The notes under the pieces were generated by a model, which was given only the letters and a program-made list of their open reading frames with translations, searched no databases and was not told the origin of the DNA. From assembly GCA_963837635.1 (NCBI GenBank), contig CAWINY010000007.1, forward strand, positions 248,001 to 312,000: a DNA stretch of 64,000 nucleotides. The letters are read 5' to 3'. The translations under genes were made by a program, and so were the position numbers. Shown here piece by piece: positions 8,776 to 18,247 of this stretch (its first letter is position 1; each line of letters begins with the position of its first letter). This stretch comes from CAWINY01 sp963837635. GTDB lineage: Bacteria > Acidobacteriota > Terriglobia > Terriglobales > Acidobacteriaceae.

Positions 8776-9456
8776 TCACGCTGTCTTGCTCCGCGAGTCA
8801 GATGGCGGGCAAGCCTCCGGGATTCGAGCCATGAAAATGTCGAGTGTGGCCTGCCTGGTTTGTTCGAGCGGGAGAGGCGGAATGAGGCTCATGGTGCCGA
8901 GCAGAGCGGCTAGTTGATAGTACGAATCGCGGCACTCGCGCATGAATTCGACCGGATATTCGGGCTTGCGAGCGCGCGCAGCTTCGGGGTCCGCGTCGAG
9001 CAGGTACGCGATGTCGGGACGCGGAACGATCCCTGTAATAAGGCGAACGAAGGCTCGGCTCAGGCCGCTGGCGAGCGGCAGATTGGCAAACTCGTCATAG
9101 ATGTAGCGGTCGAAAAGGATGATGTCAGCGCCGGAGCGGCGCTCCCGCGCCGCCACGCGGCACAGGTTGAGCGCGTCCAGCAGGTACAGGGCGTGACGGG
9201 CAAGACTCAAATACCACTTGCGAACATTCTTGTCACGCCGCGCGACCGGCTTTCCGGGCAAGCCAATTCCCTTTTCGCTGCGGTAGACCTTGTGGACAAA
9301 GCCTTCGCGGTAACTCGCGCCGACCACCACGTTGTCCCAGAAAGTTAGCTGACGAACCGTGAACCCCTCGGTAACCGCGAAGGCCCGCAGGTTCTCGATC
9401 TGGGTGCTCTTGCCCGAACCGTCGAGACCGGAAAAGGAAATCAGGATGGGCGGCAT
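8776..9456 (-). CDS. Thymidylate kinase-like P-loop kinase
   Basis: The 226-residue protein has the P-loop GLDGSGKSTQ at its start, the nucleoside-binding FDRYIYDEF motif near residue 120, and a lid-like DADPEAARARKPEYP. This layout is that of dTMP kinase and related nucleoside monophosphate kinases. The sequence between P-loop and DRY is longer than in standard Tmk, so a different substrate is possible. The ATG at 9456 (MPPILISFSGLDG) is preferred: the frame is open to 9501, but the 15 extra residues are encoded by a purine-rich intergenic repeat. Confidence 0.8.
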   Translation of the reverse strand: MPPILISFSGLDGSGKSTQIENLRAFAVTEGFTVRQLTFWDNVVVGASYREGFVHKVYRSEKGIGLPGKPVARRDKNVRKWYLSLARHALYLLDALNLCRVAARERRSGADIILFDRYIYDEFANLPLASGLSRAFVRLITGIVPRPDIAYLLDADPEAARARKPEYPVEFMRECRDSYYQLAALLGTMSLIPPLPLEQTRQATLDIFMARIPEACPPSDSRSKTA

Positions 9457-9462
9457 CGTTTC

Positions 9463-9594
9463 CCGTTCTTCGTTCCTCGTTCCCCGTTTTCCGGTTTCCA
9501 CAACGTCCTTAAATGAAACTTTACTGCTTACTCTGCCGGTCTCTATTGCCGATTCCCGCAGTGCCGTGACACGGGAAACGGGAAACGGAGAACG
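9463..9594. repeat. Purine-rich intergenic repeat (CGGGAAACGGGAAACG type), inverted arms
   Basis: The minus strand of 9463-9500 reads as repeated GGAAACG/GGAACG/GAAGAACG units. The plus strand of 9569-9594 carries CGGGAAACGGGAAACGGAGA. The two arms are in inverse orientation around about 70 nt and fill the spacer between two leftward genes. Confidence 0.65.
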
Positions 9595-9598
9595 TCTC

Positions 9599-10072
9599 TC
9601 ACTTCGCTCCAGGAGGCTTGCTCGGGCTGCCCTTAGTAAGAGCGATCACCGTGCCAAGGGCAATGCCCGCGCCGGCGATGGCTCCAAGCTTGAGCAGCAG
9701 GGATCGGGTCTGCCGTTGCTTGGCGGGTGCGAAGGCGTTGCCCGCAGGCTTCGACGCCAGCCCGCCGGCGGTCGGTGTGCCCTCCGCTGCCGCGGTGCCG
9801 GCCGGTTGCTCGACCGGGCGCGGATTTTGCGCAGGTTGCGCTTCGGCTGGAGCCGGCGCGTTCGGCAGCGGCTGCTCTGTCGAGGGCGCCTGCGGGGCAG
9901 GCTGGTTCGATGCGGGTGGAACCGGCTGCAACGGTCCGCGGGAGGGGTCAATGATCCCGGGCTGCTGCTCTTGCTGCGCCGTCTGCGCCTGCGCCAATTC
10001 CGGGATTCCACCCAGGGTAAAGACAAGCATCGCGATCAGGGCACGCGTGCCGTAGTGTTGAAGTTTGTTCAT
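9599..10072 (-). CDS. Exported Pro/Ala/Gln-rich protein with C-terminal membrane segment
   Basis: The 157-residue product has a signal peptide (hydrophobic residues 12-23, cleavage after AQA near 29), then about 90 residues of low-complexity Pro/Ala/Gln sequence with PQPLPNAP-like elements, and a glycine/alanine-rich hydrophobic segment (about 128-146, LGAIAGAGIALGTVIAL) with a basic tail. I do not recognise a function; it may be a cell-envelope spacer protein. The ATG at 10072 has GAGG 6 nt upstream; an ATG four codons earlier (10084) is possible. It lies downstream of the flippase gene in the same direction. Confidence 0.7.
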   Translation of the reverse strand: MNKLQHYGTRALIAMLVFTLGGIPELAQAQTAQQEQQPGIIDPSRGPLQPVPPASNQPAPQAPSTEQPLPNAPAPAEAQPAQNPRPVEQPAGTAAAEGTPTAGGLASKPAGNAFAPAKQRQTRSLLLKLGAIAGAGIALGTVIALTKGSPSKPPGAK

Positions 10073-10091
10073 GGGGAACCTCATAAAATCT

Positions 10092-12314
10092 TTAAGCCGC
10101 CTCTCCCTCCGACCCCGCTGATTTCTGAGCAGCGACGGGATTAACCGCGTCGCTGTAGAGATCCGTTAACGGCCGGTCCTCGTGATGGAGGAAACGGGCA
10201 ATCTCAGCTTCATGGTCGTCGACCATGCTGGCCAGTCGATTGCGAGCGTAGCGGTACAGGTTGGCAAGCGTGGTCTGATACCAGCAGCACTCGTTCATGC
10301 GAGCGGAAAAACCGCAGAAGAAGCGGAAACATTGGACCGCAATTTCCGGCCCAGCGAGCATGGCCGCGGCCATGCGGTGATTGCCTTCAATGATGGTCAA
10401 AGGCAGATTCTGATCAATGCCGATGAGCAGGATGCCGCTCCTGTCTGGATGCGTGCGCAGCCGTGCGCTGAGCGCCTGGAGGCCGGCGACAAAAGCGGAA
10501 TGGGCGCGCGCACTCCGACCTGAGCTCCCCCGCGAGAGCGCGGCGGCGGTTGGGCATGAAGACTGAATGCACGCCACCACATCCTTGAGTAGAAAGCTGC
10601 CCGAAGCGAACTTGCGCCACTGGGCGCGCGGAAAGATGCGGATCTTGTCCACGTGGCCTGGGGACAGGCTGACCTCCCACCAGGCGGTGTCCTGAGGCAG
10701 CTCGCGCCACATGGCGCCACGGCGGCGAAACAGCAAGGCGCGACGCAGGGTGTTCTCGGCTTCGTTGGAGATATCCGCAGCGGTGACGACGGCCTGAAAC
10801 TTCGCCCGGTCGCGGTCGAACTCCGAGTGATAGAACTCGCTCTTGAGAAACTCGGCGATCACTTCCGCCTCGACTACTGGCCGCAGACGCGTCAAGCCCA
10901 TCGCAAGCTGTGCGCTTCCAGCCATGCCCAGGTCTGCCGCTGCAGTCGTCGGCGCCGCATGGGCAGGCAGAATCTCGTCCATCGCAAGCGCATTGGGTTC
11001 CTCGAGAACCCTGGCCTCGGCGAGGCGGCTGCCTTGCTTGCGGAGGAAGGGCATCACTAAGCAGACCAGCAACAGGATTCTGAGCACCAGTTGCACATAC
11101 ATCACGTGCAGCAGCGTGCCATGGATGGAATAGATCCCGAGGACGGTGGCCGCGGCGCAGCCGAGCTGAATCCAGCCGGTGTTGGCGATCTTGCGCGACA
11201 TCTCATAAGCCATCAAGACCATCGCCAGCGAGTACGCTCCGGTGGAGGCGGCGTTCAGCACCAAAAGGTCTTTGAGCGCGCCATGCCCCGCCTGGAGGGT
11301 AGAGCCGAAGAGAACGTGCAGAGCCAGATCGGGAAACACCCCCAGCCCGAGGGTGGCGACCGTAGCTATGGCGAGCACGATCAGCAGCGGAACCACCACC
11401 ACGGCCTCGCCTGGTTCGTCGCGCCGGGCGCTGGCGGAGATGGGAAACATAGCGCTCACCACCGACCACGACAGCATGTACACCACGCGTCCGACCAAGG
11501 CGATGGCAGCGTAAATACCCGCTTCCCGCGACTCGAAGAAGTGCTTAACCAGCAGGATGTCGACGTTGTTGATGATGACTTGGCCAACAAAAAAGACGAT
11601 GGCCTGAATGCCCTCGCGGAACGAAGGAGGCAGCTCCATCTTCGGATTTCGCTCCAGCTCCGGGGGGTTCAGCGGGAAGAAATAGGCAAGGATGACCGAG
11701 GCCGAGATAGCGGCAACCGCGCCGATCACTCCGGCGCCCAACTCAATGAGCAGGATGGTGCCGACGAACTTTACCACCACCTCCAAAATGAAATTCACGC
11801 TCAGCCGGCCAAAGGCACAGATGCCTTGCAACCCACCGCGTTTTACGCCGAGCGGGATGTAGAAGGCGATACCGATCGCCAGCACCATTACCAGTTGCGG
11901 CGTGGGCAGGTTCAGGTAGGCGGCCACCGGGCCGCTAGCGAGGATCAGGATTCCGCCCAGCAGCAGGCCTACGAACCAAGCGCGGCGGCGCAAGGTGGTA
12001 TAGACCGCGGCGCGACTGCTGTCGGTTTGATTGCGTGCGATGAACTTGGCACAAACAAGCTGGAAAGACAAGGCGATGGCCGACAGCAACATCAGCATCG
12101 TCACGGCCGCGGCCGCGTGCCCAAAACCAGCGGGGCCGAGCAGGCGAGCGACCGCCACGTTGTAGCCGACGTTCACCACGTTGACCAGGACCGAGCCGAT
12201 CAGCATGACCAGGCTGCCACCCAGAACGCGGCTCTGCTCCGACTTGGAGCACAGGTTCGAGAGTGCGACCCACCAGCCTGAGGAGACCGGTTTGTCCAAG
12301 TTGGTCGGAGTCAT
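10092..12314 (-). CDS. Polysaccharide flippase (MATE/Wzx-like) fused to a ParB/Srx-like domain
   Basis: Residues about 25-440 form a polytopic domain with about 12 hydrophobic helices and a start (RVLGGSLVMLIGSVLVN, then YNVAVARLLGP) typical of oligosaccharide flippases, which move lipid-linked glycans across the inner membrane. Residues about 490-740 are a soluble domain carrying TIIEGNHRMAAAML; the GNHRM pattern resembles the DGHHR-type motif of ParB/sulfiredoxin-like folds, which is inference. Flippases normally end near 480 residues, so this is a true extension. The gene overlaps the STAS gene by 4 nt (ATGA) and belongs to the leftward exopolysaccharide set. Confidence 0.85.
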   Translation of the reverse strand: MTPTNLDKPVSSGWWVALSNLCSKSEQSRVLGGSLVMLIGSVLVNVVNVGYNVAVARLLGPAGFGHAAAAVTMLMLLSAIALSFQLVCAKFIARNQTDSSRAAVYTTLRRRAWFVGLLLGGILILASGPVAAYLNLPTPQLVMVLAIGIAFYIPLGVKRGGLQGICAFGRLSVNFILEVVVKFVGTILLIELGAGVIGAVAAISASVILAYFFPLNPPELERNPKMELPPSFREGIQAIVFFVGQVIINNVDILLVKHFFESREAGIYAAIALVGRVVYMLSWSVVSAMFPISASARRDEPGEAVVVVPLLIVLAIATVATLGLGVFPDLALHVLFGSTLQAGHGALKDLLVLNAASTGAYSLAMVLMAYEMSRKIANTGWIQLGCAAATVLGIYSIHGTLLHVMYVQLVLRILLLVCLVMPFLRKQGSRLAEARVLEEPNALAMDEILPAHAAPTTAAADLGMAGSAQLAMGLTRLRPVVEAEVIAEFLKSEFYHSEFDRDRAKFQAVVTAADISNEAENTLRRALLFRRRGAMWRELPQDTAWWEVSLSPGHVDKIRIFPRAQWRKFASGSFLLKDVVACIQSSCPTAAALSRGSSGRSARAHSAFVAGLQALSARLRTHPDRSGILLIGIDQNLPLTIIEGNHRMAAAMLAGPEIAVQCFRFFCGFSARMNECCWYQTTLANLYRYARNRLASMVDDHEAEIARFLHHEDRPLTDLYSDAVNPVAAQKSAGSEGEAA

Positions 12315-12799
12315 GCGGCCAGGCCCGATCCTCCGGAAGGTGATCCGGCGGCTTCGGAAGAGGCCGCTGCGCCAGCGGAACCAGCGACCGGCGAGTCGTC
12401 CTCCACCAGCGGTACCCGCCGCTCGGGGCTGGCTGCCGCCGACCAGGGCTGGTTGCGCATGGCGCCCGGCAAAAAGCGGCTGAAACTGAGTACTGCATCG
12501 CTGCAGGTGTCGTACAGCTCAAACAGTCGGTCGGTGCGAGTCATCTCCAGCACCACGGCGGCGGGCGGCGAGAGCGCCGCCAGTTTCAGGTCGCCATCGC
12601 GCTTCATCACCTCGGCCATGCATTCGAGCAGCATATCCACCCCGGCGGCGTCGAGCGTCCGCACCTGGGAGAAATCAAAGACCAGTTGCGGACGATCCGA
12701 GGCGATCAGGGGTTGCACCTCGCGGAAAAATACGCGGCCTTCCCGCAGGTTCAGTTTTTCCGGTACTCGCTTTACAACTACAGGTCTATTCGTTTCCAT
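12311..12799 (-). CDS. STAS-domain protein lacking the phosphorylatable serine
   Basis: Residues 10-110 form a STAS domain like SpoIIAA/RsbV anti-sigma-factor antagonists. The conserved loop, usually D-S-S-G with the first Ser phosphorylated, is D50-A-A-G here, so phospho-switching at that site is impossible. A 50-residue Ala/Ser/Gly-rich tail follows. Sitting between a nucleotidyltransferase-like gene (14-nt overlap) and a flippase gene (4-nt overlap), it probably acts in exopolysaccharide control or as a lipid/protein-binding module rather than in general stress response. No partner RsbW kinase gene is in the window. Confidence 0.85.
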   Translation of the reverse strand: METNRPVVVKRVPEKLNLREGRVFFREVQPLIASDRPQLVFDFSQVRTLDAAGVDMLLECMAEVMKRDGDLKLAALSPPAAVVLEMTRTDRLFELYDTCSDAVLSFSRFLPGAMRNQPWSAAASPERRVPLVEDDSPVAGSAGAAASSEAAGSPSGGSGLAA

Positions 12800-13946
12800 A
12801 TCTCCTCATAGCCACGGCATCCACCACCGGGACCGCCTCCGCCGAGGAAGGAGGCCGGCCCGGAGAAGATTTCAACGAAGGGGACTGGGCATCCAGGCTT
12901 CGAGGCAACTCGACTGAATGGCCGTTGCGGGAAAACAGGCCACGCACGAACTGCAGCGGCAGATAGCTGGCCAGCGCCACGATCCCCTGAAACGTCCGCA
13001 GCGGGGCGGGTACGACCGTATTGACCAGCGTGGGATCGTGGACCGGCATCTCGACCTTGCGCGCCAGATGCGCCACCCGGCCAAAGCCGACCACCGAATG
13101 CAGCACGTCGAGATTCTCCCCCACACAGGTGTGGGGAAGCAGGGTGGAATCTTCCACGATGGTTCCCGGCCTGACTTCGGCGCCTCGCTCCAGCACTGCA
13201 CAGCGGGTCAGGACGGCCTCGGAACGAAGCTTGGCATTCTCCCCGATAAAGGCGGGGGCCAGGACGCGCGCCCGCGGGTGAATGCGCGCGCTCGGGGCAG
13301 CCCACACTCCAGGCCGGATCTCGACTCCTGCCGGCTGCAGTTCCGCTCTACCGCAGAAGGCATCCACCGCCAGCCGGCGAAGGTCGGCCACACTCCTCAG
13401 CCGGTTCACGTATCCGGTGAAGGGATAACGCACGCACGGGTTCCGGAAGGCGGTCAGGTTATGGCGGAACAGGTAAGCGGCATCATTACGATGGGAGCCG
13501 CTGATCACGAAGCTGTCGAGCAAGTGGCCTTCGGGATCGGTCACAGCCGTCACATGGCTCCGGTTATCGAGATGGAACTGCAGCAGCGCGTCGTAGTCAA
13601 CCTCGATGTAGGATCCGACGCGAATCACCACCACTAGTTCCGCACCGGAGAAGGCAAGTTGAGAGAAGGCCTTCTTGGCTACCCGCCACAGATTCAGAGC
13701 GGGCGCGGCCAGCCATTCGATGGTGTAGCCGCCCGGGCACAATCCCGGCCGCCAGGGCTGCTGGCCGGCATTCGCGATGACCCGAATGTCGGAGACATCG
13801 GCGCGGCGCAGCCGTTCGACCAGGTGATCGACCACTGGACGTCCCAGCACGTCGAGCAGTCCGAGTGGAACTCCGGCCATGCTTTCCACGGGCGGCATTC
13901 CGGGCTCCCACGCCCCCCCCACCAAGACTAAAGCTCTTATATCCAC
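12786..13946 (-). CDS. NDP-sugar pyrophosphorylase-like protein with left-handed beta-helix
   Basis: The N-terminal part (about 1-200) follows the sugar nucleotidyltransferase pattern (IRALVLVGG at the start, PLGLLDVLGRPVVDHLVERL). The usual signature G-x-G-T-R-(L)-x-P-x-T is degenerate, so catalysis is doubtful. Residues about 215-300 contain hexapeptide-type repeats (IRPGVWAAPSARIHPRARV) of a left-handed beta-helix. A hydrophobic stretch near 335-350 may touch the membrane. I chose the GTG at 13946 because GGGGAG lies 7 nt upstream; the frame is open to 14012. It overlaps the STAS gene by 14 nt, so the two are coupled. Likely role: sugar-nucleotide handling for the exopolysaccharide. Confidence 0.75.
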   Translation of the reverse strand: MDIRALVLVGGAWEPGMPPVESMAGVPLGLLDVLGRPVVDHLVERLRRADVSDIRVIANAGQQPWRPGLCPGGYTIEWLAAPALNLWRVAKKAFSQLAFSGAELVVVIRVGSYIEVDYDALLQFHLDNRSHVTAVTDPEGHLLDSFVISGSHRNDAAYLFRHNLTAFRNPCVRYPFTGYVNRLRSVADLRRLAVDAFCGRAELQPAGVEIRPGVWAAPSARIHPRARVLAPAFIGENAKLRSEAVLTRCAVLERGAEVRPGTIVEDSTLLPHTCVGENLDVLHSVVGFGRVAHLARKVEMPVHDPTLVNTVVPAPLRTFQGIVALASYLPLQFVRGLFSRNGHSVELPRSLDAQSPSLKSSPGRPPSSAEAVPVVDAVAMRRYGNE

Positions 13947-14032
13947 CCTTGTTCTCCCCTGCCCCTCAAGAACCAACCACCCCAGCACACTAGCGCGCAC
14001 AAACGCGACCATGGCCGCCAGCCCGGCACTTC

Positions 14033-17000
14033 CTAAAACAAGGTCAAGCGAAAAATCGGCCGGAACACAAACTGACCCTGGCCTCCAAATTTGAAGAAAG
14101 TCTCTTGCTCGACTCCGAAGGAGAACCGCAACGGGTACTCGATGGAGAGATCACCGGTCTTATCGTTGCCAGCCCGGTGAAGCGGTTTAAGGTAAGAGAT
14201 GAGGAACGCGGTGTCCGTGTTGTCATACTGGTGCGTGGGAAATCCGCGGGCGAAGGCCAACGAGCCGCTGACTTCCCAACTCCGATTGGGCCGGTAGTCC
14301 AGCCGCAGGGCCGGCCGTATTGCCGCGCCGGCAGCGAAGGCCGCGCCCTGCACGCGCCAGGAGCGAATCCCCTCGCCGAGCAATGCGCCCTGCAGTTTCC
14401 GGTTCAGGAAATAATGCTGCAGGCCAGCGTAGCTTGAGGTCTCATAGAACTCACGAAAGACGGGCTGACCGTTGAACTTCATGTCCACCGCGCTCCAGCC
14501 GGTGATCAGCGCCGTGTTCCCCCACGGGCGGCCTACGGTGAACTCCAGGTTGCCAAACAATTCGTTCGAATGAAGGGCTTGCGCGGTGTACGGGCCGGCT
14601 TCATGGATCAATGCGCCGCGAATGCTGAGCCAGTTGGCAATTGAGTTGGAAGACACGAACACGAACTGGCGGATCAGGTTCTGGTTCATCTGCACCGGGC
14701 TCAGACTGTCGCGGCGGATGGTGAACTGCAAGCCGGTGTTGAACTGGAAGGTGTCGCGGCCAACGTGCAGCACCGGATTGAGCGCACCGTTGGTGTTGTA
14801 GTCGGTGGTGTTGCGGTTGACGATCAGCGCCTCGCTGGGGAGCGAAATGGTGCCGCGCGCATTGCGCACCTGGAAGAACCCGCTGATCAGCGGCCACCCG
14901 TCTTGGTGCAGCTTGAAGGAGTTGGTCCAGCGGGTCTCCAGCGAAGCACGCGGCTTTGGCGAGTTGGCGGGGGTGGAGCCCAGCAGTTGCTGGTCCAGCA
15001 TGTAAATCGTGGGATCTTCGAAAATGGGCGCGACCGATAAGTCCGAGGCCACGCTGAACCGCCGATTCAGGCGGAAGCCCTCCTCGCCGGCAACCTCCTG
15101 AAGCTGGCGCGCGGCAGCGTCGTCCTCCTCGCCGGCAATCTGGTTCGCCTGGGCAAAGGCGCTCAAAGCCGGCAGGTTCTCATGGCGTTGCCAGTGCACA
15201 TTTCCCATCGCCATGTTGTAGTCGTAGTCGGCGCCAAACTGGTCCGAACTGCCGAGCGAAGCCAGTTGCGCCTCAGCCTGCGCGGTTTCGCCTTGCGCCA
15301 GGTAGGTATTCGCCAGTCCAATCGCCACCACCTGATCGGCGGCGCCCGCCTGGCTCGCCTTCTCGAAATAGCGTGTCGCCAGCTCGAAGTCATGCATGGC
15401 GAGAAACAGGTTGGCGGCTTCGAGCAGGTTCTCGGCCGTGACCGGAGGGGCCTCCCCGATGCGAGACTCGGCGAAGGCGAGCGAGACCTGCTGGCGCGCG
15501 TCGTCCCAGTGGTTCTCGCTGCCGAACAGTTGCGCAATCAACAGGCGGGCGCTCACGCGGTTGGCGTCCGGCGCATCCAGCGCGCGTTCGAAGCGTTGCA
15601 TGGCTGCCGCTTGATCGCCCAGGGTCATCAGCGCATCGCCGGTGGCGAGCAGCACCGCAGATTGGTTCAGTCCCTGGCGCTCCGCCGCGTTCACGTAGCG
15701 GATGGTCTCGTCGCGGCGATGCAACTGGGCATAGGCATGGGCCATTTCCGCATAGATGACCGGGTCGTCGGGCGAGAACGCCAGCGAAGCGTTGAGCGTG
15801 TCGATGGCTTCGTTGTAGTGGCGCAAATGATAGAGCGTGTTCGCCAGCGCCAGATGCAAGCTCAGGTCGTTCGGGGCGTACTTGAGCGCGATCTTGTATT
15901 CCTTGGCGGCGTCGCTGAGCAAACGCATTTGCCGGTAGGCGGTGGCACGCGCCAAGTGGGTCGAACCGGACTCGCCGAGCAGCTTCTGCGCGATGTCCGT
16001 CTCCTGCAGCGCTAGTTTGCCTTGGCGTAGTTGGAGCTCGGAGAATGCCAGCCCAAGGTGCGCAATCCCGTTGTTCGGCTGCAGTTTCAGCACATGATTG
16101 AAGTCGCTGATCGCGGCCTGCGCATTCTGCAGATCGTTGAGCGTGTAGCCGCGGTTCACATAGGCTTCGGCCATGTTGGGATCGACAGTCAGAGCGCGGG
16201 TATAGTCGTCCACCGCAAGATCGAGCAGCTGGGTTTGCTTCTCGACATGGCCGGCGAGCAGCGGGAAATTCGGCTCCCGCGGCAGGATGCGTTCGTAACG
16301 GCGGACCAAGCTGAGCACGTCGTCGTAGCGGCCGAGGTCGTAGTAGTCGTAGGCCAGATAGACGGCGCCATCGCGGTGACGCGGCAACTCTTTCAGCGCC
16401 TTCTCGCCGACTGCGGCCGATTCCGCGTACTTGCCGCTATGGAAGAGATAACGCTCGCGCTCAATCATCACGTGAGACTCGTCCGCCATGGAGCCCTTGG
16501 CGCGCTCTAGCCATTCACCGGCCAGCGGGATCTGGTGCGATTCGATGGCGGCATTGGCGCCGCCGGCCACGATCAGCGGATTGCCGGGAGCGAAACTGTA
16601 GGCTTGGTCGTAATGGCGCAGCGCCTTCGGGAAATCCAGCTCGGCAGTGTAGAGGTCGCCGAGCGCCATGTAAGCGACGTAATCGTTCGGATAAGTCTTG
16701 GCTAAACGCAGGAAGTATTGTTCGGCCGCCTGATTGTCGCCTTCCTCGCGGGCCAGATAACCGAGCGACTCGATGGCGTAGCGGTTATGCGGGTCGCTCT
16801 TGAGCGCTTCGTTGTACATGGCGCGCGCCTCCGCCGGACGTTTCATGCGCCACAGCAGCGCGCCATATTGAATGGTGATGTTGACGTTCGCGGGATCGAG
16901 CTGGCGCGCCTCCTTCAGATCGGCTTCCGCCTTGGCGTAGTGCTCGCCCGCGGTCTCGACCGAAGCGCGCATGCGCAGAAACTCGGCTCGCGCTGGTCCT

Positions 17001-18247
17001 TCGATGTCGAGGCGGTTGATATCGGCTTCGGCGAGAGCAATCTGCTTTTCCGCATTGGCTTGGTCACCGATATTTCGATACTGCTCGGATAATGCCAGCC
17101 GCAACTGAACGGGATAAAGGATGCCTTCCGGCACGCCTCCCTGGGGCAGGTTCGCGATTGCCAGATTGAATTCGCGGATCGCGTCATCAGTACGACCGGC
17201 AGTCCGCGCCAGATCGCCGCGAATGGCGTGCAGCCGATAGTGGTTAGGATCGACGCCCTCGGCGCGCGCAAGATACTTCCGGGCCTCGTCCAGTTGTGCC
17301 GCGCGCACCAGGGCTTCAGCGGCGGAGAGCTGATAGTTGATCTGCCGGGGCGCGGCATTTGCCGCTTTCCCGTAGGTATCGGCCGCTTCGTTCTTGTCCC
17401 CGTTAAGCTGATAGGTATAGCCCAGTTCGGCGAGCACATCCGGAGTTTTATTGGGAATCTGTTTCAGGATATCGATAGCGTTCTTGTAGTCCTTTTCTTC
17501 GCGATAGAACTGGGCAACCGCGCGAAACACCTCGGTGTTTTGGCCGCGCGCCTTGGCCCGCTCCAGCAGCGCTTGGGCGCGATCGGGCTGCTTCAGCTTC
17601 ATATACGTAATCGCGAGCAGCACTTCGGTGTGCGGCGCGGGCTGTACGCTTTCCGCGCGCCCCAACAGGTTGGCCGCCTGGCCCAGATCACCCGACTGCA
17701 TGAACAGCTCCCCGGCCATCTGCAGATCGTTGGCGCTTTGGGGATTGGCCGCGATCACTCGCAGCAGCAGTTTTTTCGCCTCTTCGGCGCGGCCCATCTT
17801 CATATAGGTCTGCGCCAGGCCGGAAAGCCCTTCCACCAAACCTGGGTGGGCCAGCAGGCCCTGATCGTAGGCCGCAACTGACTGCGAATAGCGACCCGCC
17901 ATGCGCGAGGTGTAGCCGAGTAGGAACCACAAGTGCGCATCCTGGGGCGCCAGCTTTACGGCGCGGTCGGCGTAGTCGGCAGCCGCCGCGTAGTTGCCGT
18001 GCCTCAGCGCGTCCTCGGCTGCTCGCGAGGCGCGGCCCACCTCAATGCTGCTGCCCCAGCCGATTCCGCCTGACGAGGAAGCAGAGGATTGTGGCGACGC
18101 TGACTTCTTCTTGCCGGAACTTGCGGGAGCCTTCTGCGCCGTAGGATTGGACGGCCCATTGATTTCAAACTCCTGAGCACCTGCGGCAAGGCCGAGAAGG
18201 GAACAGAACGTAACAACAAGGCAAATTATTTTCACGGGGTGATCCAC
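14033..18247 (-). CDS. Giant TPR protein with C-terminal outer-membrane beta-barrel (BcsC-like exporter)
   Basis: The 1404-residue product has a signal peptide (residues 1-24, ending AAGAQ), a Ser/Lys/Pro-rich spacer (35-65), about 28-30 tetratricopeptide repeats (about 70-1090) and a C-terminal beta-strand-rich domain (about 1130-1404) ending in phenylalanine (FRLTLF), as outer-membrane barrels do. The architecture is that of BcsC/PgaA-type exopolysaccharide exporters: periplasmic TPR scaffold plus outer-membrane pore. No cellulose synthase gene is in the window, so the polymer is unknown. The start is one of two GTG codons (18247 or 18235); neither has a clear ribosome binding site. Confidence 0.85.
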   Translation of the reverse strand: MDHPVKIICLVVTFCSLLGLAAGAQEFEINGPSNPTAQKAPASSGKKKSASPQSSASSSGGIGWGSSIEVGRASRAAEDALRHGNYAAAADYADRAVKLAPQDAHLWFLLGYTSRMAGRYSQSVAAYDQGLLAHPGLVEGLSGLAQTYMKMGRAEEAKKLLLRVIAANPQSANDLQMAGELFMQSGDLGQAANLLGRAESVQPAPHTEVLLAITYMKLKQPDRAQALLERAKARGQNTEVFRAVAQFYREEKDYKNAIDILKQIPNKTPDVLAELGYTYQLNGDKNEAADTYGKAANAAPRQINYQLSAAEALVRAAQLDEARKYLARAEGVDPNHYRLHAIRGDLARTAGRTDDAIREFNLAIANLPQGGVPEGILYPVQLRLALSEQYRNIGDQANAEKQIALAEADINRLDIEGPARAEFLRMRASVETAGEHYAKAEADLKEARQLDPANVNITIQYGALLWRMKRPAEARAMYNEALKSDPHNRYAIESLGYLAREEGDNQAAEQYFLRLAKTYPNDYVAYMALGDLYTAELDFPKALRHYDQAYSFAPGNPLIVAGGANAAIESHQIPLAGEWLERAKGSMADESHVMIERERYLFHSGKYAESAAVGEKALKELPRHRDGAVYLAYDYYDLGRYDDVLSLVRRYERILPREPNFPLLAGHVEKQTQLLDLAVDDYTRALTVDPNMAEAYVNRGYTLNDLQNAQAAISDFNHVLKLQPNNGIAHLGLAFSELQLRQGKLALQETDIAQKLLGESGSTHLARATAYRQMRLLSDAAKEYKIALKYAPNDLSLHLALANTLYHLRHYNEAIDTLNASLAFSPDDPVIYAEMAHAYAQLHRRDETIRYVNAAERQGLNQSAVLLATGDALMTLGDQAAAMQRFERALDAPDANRVSARLLIAQLFGSENHWDDARQQVSLAFAESRIGEAPPVTAENLLEAANLFLAMHDFELATRYFEKASQAGAADQVVAIGLANTYLAQGETAQAEAQLASLGSSDQFGADYDYNMAMGNVHWQRHENLPALSAFAQANQIAGEEDDAAARQLQEVAGEEGFRLNRRFSVASDLSVAPIFEDPTIYMLDQQLLGSTPANSPKPRASLETRWTNSFKLHQDGWPLISGFFQVRNARGTISLPSEALIVNRNTTDYNTNGALNPVLHVGRDTFQFNTGLQFTIRRDSLSPVQMNQNLIRQFVFVSSNSIANWLSIRGALIHEAGPYTAQALHSNELFGNLEFTVGRPWGNTALITGWSAVDMKFNGQPVFREFYETSSYAGLQHYFLNRKLQGALLGEGIRSWRVQGAAFAAGAAIRPALRLDYRPNRSWEVSGSLAFARGFPTHQYDNTDTAFLISYLKPLHRAGNDKTGDLSIEYPLRFSFGVEQETFFKFGGQGQFVFRPIFRLTLF

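Noticed and set aside
11091..12281. 396-residue open frame on the plus strand opposite the flippase gene
   Set aside because: Composition is Gln/His/Arg-rich and typical of an antisense shadow; the flippase frame has clear membrane helices.
15182..16015. 277-residue open frame opposite the TPR gene, with smaller ones nearby
   Set aside because: They lie opposite conserved TPR repeats and have no family pattern.
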